Assembly (NCBI GenBank): GCA_030248225.1
Contig: JASANE010001758.1
Location: 1-64,000 of the forward strand
Source: Trileptium ribeirensis
Taxonomy: Eukaryota; Nematoda; Enoplea; Enoplida; Thoracostomopsidae
Length of the DNA: 64,000 bases
Direction: 5' to 3'
Part shown: piece by piece, positions 55,998 through 64,000 of the stretch
Position numbering within the stretch: position 1 is the first letter of the stretch
Layout of the letters: every line of letters begins with the position of its first letter
The notes under the pieces: generated by a model
Told to the model about the DNA's origin: nothing
Seen by the model: the letters and a program-made list of their open reading frames with translations, nothing else
Database searches by the model: none
Translations under genes and position numbers: made by a program

Positions 55998-56139
55998 GTG
56001 GAAACCGAGCGTCGCAAAGACCAACGACGTCTTATTCGTGAAGAAGACAAGACAATTCGTCGGTTTTCCAAAAAGCTCGGTCTAAACATGCGGAAATCGA
56101 AAACAACCCCTCTATCGTTTGTCGCTGATGGATTAGGCT
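55998..56139 (+). CDS. NOM1: NOM1-like gene, exon with the conserved LGLN segment
   Basis: A 142-nt exon has acceptor TTTCCTTGCAG and donor GTACAT, starts in phase 0 and ends in phase 1. It encodes RRKDQRRLIREEDKTIRRFS, KKLGLNMRKS and PLSFVADGLG. NOM1/Sgd1 proteins share a segment E-E-D-x-x-I-x-x-L-x-x-x-LGLN-KRK followed by P-x-SF-x-x-DGL, which this fits closely. NOM1 is a nucleolar MIF4G/MA3-domain protein needed for 18S rRNA maturation and binds an eIF4A-type helicase. The next exon completes the Tyr codon of DGLGY. Confidence 0.85.
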
Positions 56140-57240
56140 GTACATTGGAAACATTACTGTTTTTTGTATAATAGTGATTAATTCCATTTAAGAAAAGGAA
56201 AATTTTTGTCATCGTGGCTCGTTGTGTGATGAACTGACGTCTAACCTGTTGGAACATTTCTGGTTGACTTATGTGACCAGCTGTTGTCTACCGATGTGTA
56301 ACGGATAGCTATTTTATTGCATAACTGTTATATTAAAATTCACTTCGGCTTTCGTAATGTATGCTTTTTGCTATCGTAAGATACTGCAGTGATGGAACCA
56401 TGTTCGATCTGTCTGATTATGGTGTCATCAAGCATCTATAAAAATGAATGATGTGCATATTACTTGTGTTAATGAATGATGTGCACAAGTATATGTAAAA
56501 AATTGTCTTGGTGATCAATGAATAGATTAAATTGACACTTAAATAATCATGATTTATGGGTCCAATTCTGGAATTAGAGTTGGACCTTTGTCCAGCACCA
56601 TCCCAGAGTCCACGGCTCAAAGTCTGCGCGTAGTGGTAGTCCTCTTAAGGATAACACTCAACAGGGGGAAGTAGGCGAACACCGGCTAGTAGGTGTCATG
56701 TTCATAATTGGGAGGCCTTGGCGCGCTTAGAGATGCTCAGCTCTACTCCCTACAAAATGCCAAAGAAATGCCTCGATGACAAGTGGTTAGCGAAAGCCAA
56801 ACGCCGGGGCTATAACCGGCACACGAACTAGTGAGCGACAAACCACGACGAAAAGTCCGACCTCCCCTGCGTTAGTGGTGGATAGTGGGTGACAAACCAC
56901 GATAAAAAGTCAACTGCTGCCTATATGTTTGAGTCAGGTCGGGTAAAACCTGCTACCTGTAACATGTCACCCCATACTACCTGTTTCATGGTCGGGTGGT
57001 TGGCGACTCTACCGTCTCCCCCACCAGACTTGCTTGGTGAGGAGGGTGCGTGGTACCCCAACAGGACTAAAAACGAGACCTGTCAAAGTCCAGATGAGCC
57101 CACTCATTTGGGCCAGTGGTTATCCACACCTGCTGCCTTGCAGGGTTTGCTTCTGGAGGCAAAGGCTAGGCCCACGACCGACAACGGTGGTTTGCGACAG
57201 GAAGGGCATCCGGCAATAAAAAATTTTGCTCTAAAAACTA

Positions 57241-58080
57241 CATGACAGATCCAAGAAAGAATTTCAACAATGCTAGGACGTACCCCATAGGCGACTCGCG
57301 AGAACATCGCCGTAAACTCGCGAGAAGTGGATGGCGGCTACCGTGCCAAGAGCGGGCATGGCTAAAGAAGCTAGCTTATGGTGGAGATATCAGAATGGGA
57401 AGGTGGAATGTGGGGTCGATGGTTGGCAGAAATTTTGAGGTGGCAGAGGAGCTGTGTAAAAGGATGGTGTCTATATATTGTGTGCAGGAAGTGAGATGGA
57501 AATGAAGCTCAGCCAGGTTTAACGGCCCGAGAGACAAGCGGTTTAAGTTTAGGTGGGATGGGGGCGATGGAAGCGGAGGAGTTGGCATACTGATAAGGGA
57601 GGAATTGGCAAAGGAAGTGATCGAGGTGAGAAGAAAAATCAACAGGATATTGGCGGTAACATTGGCTTAGGGCAAGTAAGTGCTAAGGATTATCGGATGC
57701 TATGCGCCCCAATCGGGTTTATCTGAGATGGAGAAGGACCAGTTTTATGACGATCTTGCAGATGAGTTGACATTGGTTGGTCAGAATGAAATGGTGATTA
57801 TTGGTGGTATTTTAATGGTAATATTGAAGCACAAGCAGACGGCATTGAAGGGATTCATGGTGGGTTTAGTATCGGAACACGGAATAAAGAGGGAAGGAGA
57901 TTGCTGGAATGTTGCATGCAGAGTAATTTGATTGTGACAAATAGTTGGTTTAAAAACCGAAGGAAGGTGACTTATAACTCTGGTGATGTATCAACACAGA
58001 TTGATTTCATCCTAACAAGCTAGGGTTGGCGTAAAAACATAAAAACGTCAAAGTTATTCCTGGAGAGCTGCAACACAGTT
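57241..58080 (+). pseudogene. RTE endonuclease domain
   Basis: MGRWNVGSMVGRNFEVAEEL (57397), YCVQEVRWK (57477), FRWDGGDGSGGVGILIREEL-like text split by frames (57549), IGCYAPQSGLSEMEKDQFYD (57689), then a degraded GDFN-like box around 57800 (IIGGILMVI in place of a Gly-Asp-Phe/Leu-Asn box) and NSWFKNRRKVTYNSGDV (57943). These are the landmarks of the RTE apurinic-type endonuclease. The catalytic Asp/Asn pair of the GDFN box is not readable. Confidence 0.82.
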
Positions 58081-58249
58081 TGGTGGTGGCTGGCATATGC
58101 GGTTTAGATGATACAAGGAAAAAGAAAAGTATCAAGAGAAAGATTAAAGTATGGAAGTTGAAGGAAGATGGAATCAGATTGCAATTTGCAAAGATGATGG
58201 ATACGGTGTGGAACAGTAGTTCAAGGAAAGGTATAAAGGTTGCGCCCTA

Positions 58250-60990
58250 CGGGTGTCAGAAGAAGTTTGTGAAGTCACTAAAGGATCAGCACGACATGAA
58301 GAAGACTGGTGGTGGAATGAAGAAATTAGGGAATCTCTGACTGAAAAGAAAAAGCGTTTTAAAAAGTGGATATTGCACAAATCCACAGAAAATAAAGAAG
58401 TGTACAAGAAGAGCAAGAAAAACGCTAAGAAGGTAGTTCCGAAAGCCATGAAAACAGAAGCTGAGAAGTAGCTGGAGTTGCTGGAGAGATCAAATGGTAG
58501 AATGTTTATAAATATGCGAATGCTGAAAAAGGAGGCACGTGACATTGATGAATGTGTTTGTATCAAGGACAAAATGGGCAAAATTCATTTTGATGAGACT
58601 GAGAAAGCCAAGGTTTGGAAAGATCACATGGAAAGTATCATGAACCAGGAAAATGATTGGGATGATGTGGTGAATGTTGAAAGAATTGAGGGACCCATTC
58701 AAGACGTTACGAGAGCAGAATTTAATCGAGCCTTGAGGAGCGTGAAAAGCCACAAAGCTGGTGGACCATCTGGAGTTGTGCAGGAACATATCGTTTCGTC
58801 AAATCATGGAGAAGAAAAGCTTCAGCAGGTTGCAAACCAAGTATTGGATGGGTTCAGTATGCCGGCAGACTGGATGATGAGTACCTAAGTACCTATTTAC
58901 AAAGGTAAGGGAAATATAGCACAATGTGGTTCATATCGCGGAGCGAAGTTACGGAATGAAAGTGATTGAGAGCGTGCTTGAACACCGGTTGCGAAGTATT
59001 ATCGGTATTTGAAACGAGCGAAGCGAGTTTCCCCAAATAGGTTGCTAGCGTGCGAATAGGGGAAATTTCTTTTTTTTTTGTTTGTCTGTAACTTTCATAG
59101 CTCGACACTGGATCGATGGATTTTCACAAACTTTTTTTTAAATGAACCGTTATGGTCTCTATATGATTCTTTTGTAGGTTTGATGTGCATTCCGGGTCGG
59201 GTTTCGGGTAAGAAACGGGTCAGAAGGGTCAAAATTTAACTTTTTTTTTGAAATTTCGGTTTTGGAGTTGCGTATATATCGGTCTATAACTCGAAAAATA
59301 GAAGGTACAGCGAAAAACGGAGGGCACCTTCCGTGTTCGCCTCAACGAGAGCTACAACTTTGTCTCTTACGTTATTTTTGTGGGACTTCAATCTAACCCA
59401 GAAAAATGGGTTAAAGGTCATTGGACCACCTATAGTGTGAATTGCAAAATTCGAGATTTGGTTAATTTTGCCAGATCTCCGTGAAAAGACAGGTCCCTAG
59501 GTTTTCGACTACGCTGAAAACGATGGCAGGAATGTTTTTGATGTATTGTCAATATTTTCCATGATTAATGATGGTCGAGTTTGAGGACCAGACCCTAACA
59601 TTTGAAGCCAAAAATTCGAGATTTGGGAAATGTTGCCAAGCTTTAAAGCCAAACATTCGAGACTTGGTTAAGTTCGCCTGATCATGCTGGAGAGACGGGT
59701 TGCTTTGGTTTATTGCTAATTAGAACGCGTTACAAGAATCGCATGTGCTGCGCTCGCAGAAAAAGGTTAGTCTTTGATTATCATTTTGTATGAACATAAG
59801 GAGCGACTGGGTCTGTAAAGTGTGAGGTCACGCTCGCTCGTTTCCCCTCGCTTGCGAGTTACTAGTGATAGTATGCAGTTTGGGTTTATGCCAGGCAGAG
59901 GTACAACAAATGCCATTTTTATTGTTAGAAGAATGCAAAAAAGTTTATATGTGATTTGTCGATCTGAAGAAGGCGTTTGACAGGGTTCCAAGGCTCGTGA
60001 TTGAATGGGCTCTAAGGAAAAGGATGGTTCCAGACGGGCTTATGCAGTGTGTAATGAAGCTATACGAGAAAATATTAAACAGAAGTGAAAAGTGGTGATC
60101 AGTTGTCAGATAGTTTTTATGTTGGGGTGTGGGAGTTCATCAGGGATCAGTATTGTCACCACTCCTGTTTGCTACAGTTGTTGATGTGCTTTCGTAATTT
60201 GGTTTCTAAATATGTTGTATGCACATGATTTAGTGTTGCTGGCGGAATCGATGGAGGAGTTAGAAGAAGATTTCATCAAATGGAAAAGTACATTTGAAGA
60301 CAAACGTTTGCAAGTGAATGTGGTAAAAACAAAGATCTTGAAGGCAAGTGGTGGTGAAATCTAAGGTAGGTCCATGCGGTGTGTGTGGGAAGAGGGTGAT
60401 GACGAATGCGGTTCAATGTACTGATTGCCAAAAATGGATTCATGCAAGGTGTATAAGAGTACGAAGAGTGACCAGGAAGTAGAAGGGAGAACGGTATGCC
60501 AGAAGCGTAGGAACAGAGATGAAGATGGTGACGATAAAGCGGAAGGCATGAGTAATATTGAGAAGTTCGACCGGTTATGTTACCTAGGTGACACAATTAA
60601 CAGTGGTGGAGGTTGTGAGGTGTCAGTGGTAAAAAGATGCCAAAGCGGATGGATGAAATTTAATGCGCTTTGATCAGTACTATGCGGTAGAACGTTCTCA
60701 ATGAACATTAAAGAGAAGATTTACAAGGCTTGTGTTAGGTCAGCAATGGTGTATGGTGTGGAAACGTGGTGTATAAGAACTACTGAGGAGGAAATTATGC
60801 GAAGAACGGAACAAGCGATGATTAGGAGAATGTGTGGGGTTAATCTTGTTGATAGGAAAAACACCAAAGGGTTGATGGATGGAACGTTTAGGCCTGAGAG
60901 AGAACATCGTGGAGGAAATGAAAAGGAGTGCTCTGAGATGGCTGGGGAATGTGCTGAGAAAGGACGATGAAGAGCCACTGGCGAGGGCAT
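58250..60990 (+). pseudogene. RTE reverse transcriptase and C-terminal region
   Basis: Linker with EEDWWWNEEIRESL (58296), VTRAEFNRALRSVKSHKAGG (58707) and PSGVVQEHI, VPIYKGKGNIAQCGSYRG (about 58890), an interruption, QFGFMPGRGTTNAIFIVRRM (59875), KKAFDRVPR in a shifted frame (59966), the catalytic box YAHDLVLLAES (60218-60247; YADD with one Asp changed to His) and WKSTFEDKRLQVNVVKTKIL. A zinc-binding C-terminus has CGVCGKRV-type text (60376), YLGDTINSGGGCE (60583) and YKACVRSAMVYGVETW (60719). Dead element. Confidence 0.85.
59012..59868. mobile_element. Insertion inside the RTE reverse transcriptase, class unknown
   Basis: RT-like sequence stops after about 59012 and resumes near 59868 (QFGFMPGRGTT follows). 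The inserted 0.86 kb begins GAAACGAGCGAAGCGAGTTT and ends with CGCTCGCTCGTTTCCCCTCG nearby, related inverted sequence at the two ends. The interior is T-rich with CTGTAACTTTCATAGCTCGA and has no reading frame. A TIR-bearing MITE is likely, but a target duplication was not confirmed. Confidence 0.5.
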
Positions 60991-61352
60991 GGAGATTGGA
61001 GGTGGATGGTAGAAGGGAAAGAGGAAGACCTATGATGACGTAGAAAGAGACGGTGCTGCGTGACTGCCAGAGGGTTGGACTTAATGTCCAAGATGCAACA
61101 GATCGCAAAAAGTGGAGGAATGCGGTGAAGTCATAGGGTGACCGTCATTGACCTCTTGGAAAAGAGGAAACACTGACGTTAATAAATGATGATGATTATC
61201 ATAATGACTGTAGTTTAATTTGTTGATTTAGCTTGCCATTTGGGTGAATGTATAGAAATAATACATGAATGTGTCAAAATTGCCCGTTCTATGAAATTTC
61301 CGTTTTAAATTGAGGCGATTTTTAAGATAATCATGTGTAAGTGTTGTTTTAG

Positions 61353-61469
61353 ATTTGCTAGAAATATGCGATTCTGAAGGATTGCGTGGCTCTGAAGTCG
61401 ACAGCGAAAGCTTCCCAGGAAAATCATGTCAAATGTCTACTAATAAGTTGGGCGCTTCTGATGGTTCAG
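61353..61469 (+). CDS. NOM1: NOM1-like gene, exon after the RTE-bearing intron
   Basis: A 117-nt exon has acceptor GTTGTTTTAG and donor GTTAGT. It starts with 2 nt completing the Tyr codon (phase 1) and ends in phase 1. It encodes LLEICDSEGLRGSEVDSES followed by SCQMSTNKLGASDGS. It continues DGLG from the previous exon as DGLGYLLEI, matching the DGLDYLL-type sequence of NOM1 homologues. The rest is Ser/Asp/Glu-rich, as expected for the acidic linker of this family. Confidence 0.82.
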
Positions 61470-61890
61470 GTTAGTTTTCTCATTTCGTCTAATGTGCCTG
61501 TGCACTATTTATACGTAACTTCTGATACTCTCTACAGCTATTACATAATATCGTAAATTATATACTTTCGCTTAAAAGTATCTTAAAAAGATTTGTCAAA
61601 TAATGTAGCTGAGGATAGGCAAACTGCTGTGGGTTAGTTGTATATTAGCCTAAAACATTTTTACCACAATTTCCGCAGATTTTGTCTCATTGACTGCAAT
61701 ATCGCACACCAACAATTACGCCATGTTGTTGAACTGACGAGATTAGATGAAAATATGTGCATTTTCATATCTACCAACTTAGAATACTTGTCTTGTGTAT
61801 ATTTTTGCTTTCAATTTTCATTATTCCGCGCACCATCGTACGTTATGTTTTCATCTGTTGCGTAGATGCACATCAGTGTGTATTTTGTAG

Positions 61891-62070
61891 ATGTGGAAGA
61901 ACTCGCAAGCGAGTGTAGTGATCTTGACTGGGGTGATGGTGACAAACAAGGTGTCACAGGCAATGATAGTCGTATGTCGGATTCATTGTCCAGCGAAAAT
62001 AATCATCGTAATCGTACTGCTAAGAAAAAGGTGAAATTTGGCGGAGTTAGCTTCGCTGGTGGAGAACCAG
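61891..62070 (+). CDS. NOM1: NOM1-like gene, acidic exon with KVKF motif
   Basis: A 180-nt exon has acceptor TATTTTGTAG and donor GTAAGC, phase 1 at both ends. It reads VEELASECSDLDWGDGDKQG and, after a Ser/Asn-rich stretch, NRTAKKKVKFGGVSFAGGEP. An acidic region followed by a K-K-x-V-x-F patch is seen at the corresponding place in NOM1 homologues, where it precedes the conserved IYG segment and the MIF4G domain. Confidence 0.82.
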
Positions 62071-62386
62071 GTAAGCTTGGAATAGTAAGCTAATGAAAAG
62101 TTTGATCATTACACCGTTTAACAGTAATTAATCAACTCCGCTGAAATATAGATTCAGGAAATTTGTATTTCATATGTATCATAAAAGTATGCCTGACTTG
62201 ACATGAAAATCAAGGAATGACATAAAATTACTAATACAGTTTTACCGCTCATGGCGAAAAGGGTGCGGATTTTAGTTAGCATATTATAATTTATATTACT
62301 CAATTTGAAATCAAAATATTTGAATTGTTTTTTATTACAACTTACTAGTTCGAAATTAATTTATAATCATCACGTTCTTGTTATAG

Positions 62387-62621
62387 GAGATATCTCTCCA
62401 CTGGTTGAAGTTCCCCAGTCAAGTCCCCAAGATGTTTCTGCTAAACAAGATATATACGGGCGACCACTTGATCAAGACGGAAATGTTACAGTAACTGGCA
62501 AGAGTCGTTCAGCGGCGCTGGGTACAGGACTCGCTCAACCCAGTGGCGATTCAGTAGTTTTTGGAACTGATGAGGATCAGATACACCGCCTTCGGAGACT
62601 TGTCAATGGAGTTGTCAACCG
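62387..62621 (+). CDS. NOM1: NOM1-like gene, exon leading into the MIF4G domain
   Basis: A 235-nt exon has acceptor TTCTTGTTATAG and donor GTGAGT, starts in phase 1 and ends in phase 2. It encodes SPLVEVPQSSPQDVSAKQD, IYGRPLDQDGNVTVTGKS, GTDEDQIHRLRRLVNGVVNR. The D-IYG-R-x-D-G segment and the basic helix L-x-R-L-R-R-L-V-x-G-V-V-N-R immediately before the MIF4G domain are characteristic of NOM1/Sgd1. The MIF4G and MA3 domains themselves must lie beyond the window; I found no further exon before 64000. Confidence 0.85.
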
Positions 62622-64000
62622 GTGAGTATTGTTTTTAAATTTGAACTTGTAATGACAGTGTTATTAAGGCTCGACATTTACGATAGTTGTTACGGCGTTA
62701 ATCCCTAGGATATAATGACTTTTGGGCAAAATAGAAGTATTATTAATGATTTATAGTTGACATAAATCCATTAGCGTTCGTTTAGCATCTTTGGTATTTT
62801 ACGAGATTATTGTGAACAAGATATATCGTAATTGGTTAGCGGGTTACATATTGGCATCAGCCACCGGTGGGGTCTATACTGGTGCCTATTGATATTAGGG
62901 GCCTAAACATCCAGTTTGCTATACCATATTTAGGAGTCTACAATTTTAAACTAGTTTTGAATTTTTTGATTTGTATTCGCTGTGGAGTTCCCTCAATTTG
63001 GTGGCGTGTAATTGCATTTTGGAATTTGTAATATTTACTGCTTATAACTTAGATTGTGTTGAAGATATGTAAAATTTGGTAATTATATAGTAACTTGACA
63101 GAAATAATTTGCTGTTAATGCGATATTTGTTCGAAAAATTTTAAATTTTGTTTATAATTTTTAGCGCGTTGTTTAAATTTTTTCTTGGACCGTTCGAAGC
63201 TTGACCAAGACATGTTCGTGAATAGGTGAATTTTCTACAGTATCTATGCGATGTTCATTCGCAACAGTGATTTCTAGCGAGCACTGTGTAAATTGCTCGC
63301 TTAATAAAAGTTTCCTTTTTGTTGTTATTCTTGAAATGTCACTAAATTTAGATCGCATAGATTTTGGTTTATTGAAATCGAAATGAGTTTCTTGTGGATA
63401 TTTTCCAAACTTACGTAAGATCATTGGTACATTACGGAAATGAAGTTTGAAATCCTTATTAATTGGATGCAAAATTGATTACTTCGAAAATGTGCAAAGG
63501 GTTTTTACAAATATTTCCTGGGTTAAAAGACTTTATATAAACAGATAGACTACGGTTTTTTAGCCACCGGAGTCGAAAATTTCGACTTTATTGATTTACA
63601 TATATACTAAAAACAAAACTGTTTTCACTTCAAGTAGATATTTTTAACAACTTTGAAACGCATATGTTTTGACAAAACTTCGAAATCATTTATGAACCAA
63701 CAATTTTCAATCGTTTATGGTAGCTGAAAAGCTTGGAATGCTGAATCGGGCTATAGAATTGGTTCTTTAGAACTTTTTTCGTTGCAAGTCAAATCGGTAA
63801 GAAGGCTTGCAAGTCAAATCGGTAAGAAGGCTGCTATTTTTGAAAAATGTGGCTTGAAACGATGATAGAATTGTGCCATTTTGAGAATACGATTTAGTTT
63901 CCGAATGGCAGTTGATTGGGCCTCTGGCTATTATGGCCTTTAATGTGTCTGAATCCTAGTTCGGGTGGGGGAGGTTCATAGGGGCAAATTAGTACAATAT
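62622..64000. other. Intron of the NOM1-like gene
   Basis: AT-rich sequence downstream of the last visible exon. A 99-codon minus-strand ORF at 63173-63472 is unrecognised and probably chance or a decayed element. A 25-bp perfect tandem duplication is at 63782-63831. Confidence 0.6.
63782..63831. repeat. Perfect 25-bp tandem duplication
   Basis: TTGCAAGTCAAATCGGTAAG plus GAAGGC-type ending is present twice head to tail with no differences (63782-63806 and 63807-63831). The identity suggests a recent slippage or repair event. Confidence 0.9.

Larger units (their letters stand above)
56640..61200 (+). mobile_element. RTE-type non-LTR retrotransposon in an intron of the NOM1-like gene
   Basis: The 5' region (56640-57240) contains the RTE-like stretch TTTGCGACAGGAAGGGCATC (57192-57211), common just before ORF2 in RTE-type elements. 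Endonuclease and RT follow, and the 3' end carries a TGA-type tail (AATGATGATGATTATCATAA, 61184). The whole lies in the same orientation as the host gene, inside the intron 56140-61352. An unrelated segment interrupts the RT at about 59012-59868. Multiple stops and a mutated catalytic motif show that it is inactive. The exact 5' end is not defined. Confidence 0.88.

Noticed and set aside
60276..61108. Minus-strand ORFs of up to 122 codons with Ser/His/Leu-rich text
   Set aside because: Antisense to the RTE ORF2; composition reflects the coding strand's purine bias.
63173..63472. 99-codon minus-strand ORF in the last intron
   Set aside because: No domain recognised and no splice or promoter context; possibly a decayed element, not reported as a gene.
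1..64000. Standard tRNA, rRNA or snRNA genes
   Set aside because: Looked for A/B boxes, conserved rRNA cores and snRNA motifs on both strands by eye; only the weak tRNA-like segment near 41705 was found.

Overview
This window is eukaryotic and most likely from an invertebrate metazoan. It has spliced exons with GT/AG junctions in large introns, no operons, and a dense, nested collection of retrotransposons (CR1-like, RTE-like, R1/Jockey-like, gypsy-like with an env-like gene) and hAT-type DNA transposon derivatives. I cannot name the species. Almost every long reading frame is either a shadow or a decayed mobile-element protein; few elements could be active.

Layout. 0.03-3.71 kb: a long inverted repeat (two arms of about 1.35 kb, 0.7 kb spacer) whose right end carries seven 42-bp tandem repeats, resembling a Foldback element. 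3.9-4.56 kb: two phase-compatible candidate host exons of an unknown gene. 6.2-9.5 kb: an unassigned region with a TATA-like promoter, a small ORF, poly(A) signals, strong hairpins and three dispersed copies of the motif CCGTTTAGACACGG, each in a different flanking stem. 9.7-13.2 kb: a 28-31 bp tandem repeat, a cluster of TTCGCGAA palindromes, an 840-bp stretch almost lacking cytosine on the + strand, and a pair of direct repeats. 13.6-25.4 kb: three successive copies of a gag-only LTR-type element (repeat block plus N/Q-rich Gag), interrupted by an antisense CR1-like element and by a 604-bp hAT MITE with a perfect 8-bp target duplication. 25.9-26.7 kb: the first of three copies of a CCGGAA-rich hAT-like element.

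28.6-62.6 kb: a NOM1-like gene (nucleolar MIF4G-domain protein, ribosome biogenesis) on the + strand. One tentative N-terminal exon lies at 28.62 kb and five well-supported exons at 55.2-62.6 kb; all junction phases agree. The large intron between them holds two decayed R1/Jockey-like elements (29.6-33.9 kb), a CR1 endonuclease fragment (34.0 kb), a gypsy-like PR-RT-RNaseH block (37.4-34.9 kb, minus), an env-like gene (42.8-37.5 kb, minus) split by a 3.6-kb hAT-like element with an 8-bp target duplication, unidentified minus-strand ORFs, a nearly full-length but broken CR1-like element (43.96-48.0 kb, plus), acidic minus-strand ORFs (48-51 kb), a gypsy-type gag (52.6-51.5 kb, minus) and two more copies of the CCGGAA hAT family (52.7-55.0 kb). 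A later intron holds an RTE element (about 56.6-61.2 kb) that itself carries an insertion.

The host gene appears to have grown by intronic insertion, and nested insertions give a relative order of events. The most interesting unexplained signals are the trio of stem-loop motifs at 7.5-8.5 kb, the cytosine-poor island, the repeated gag-only element, and the env-bearing retroelement with unassigned ORFs.
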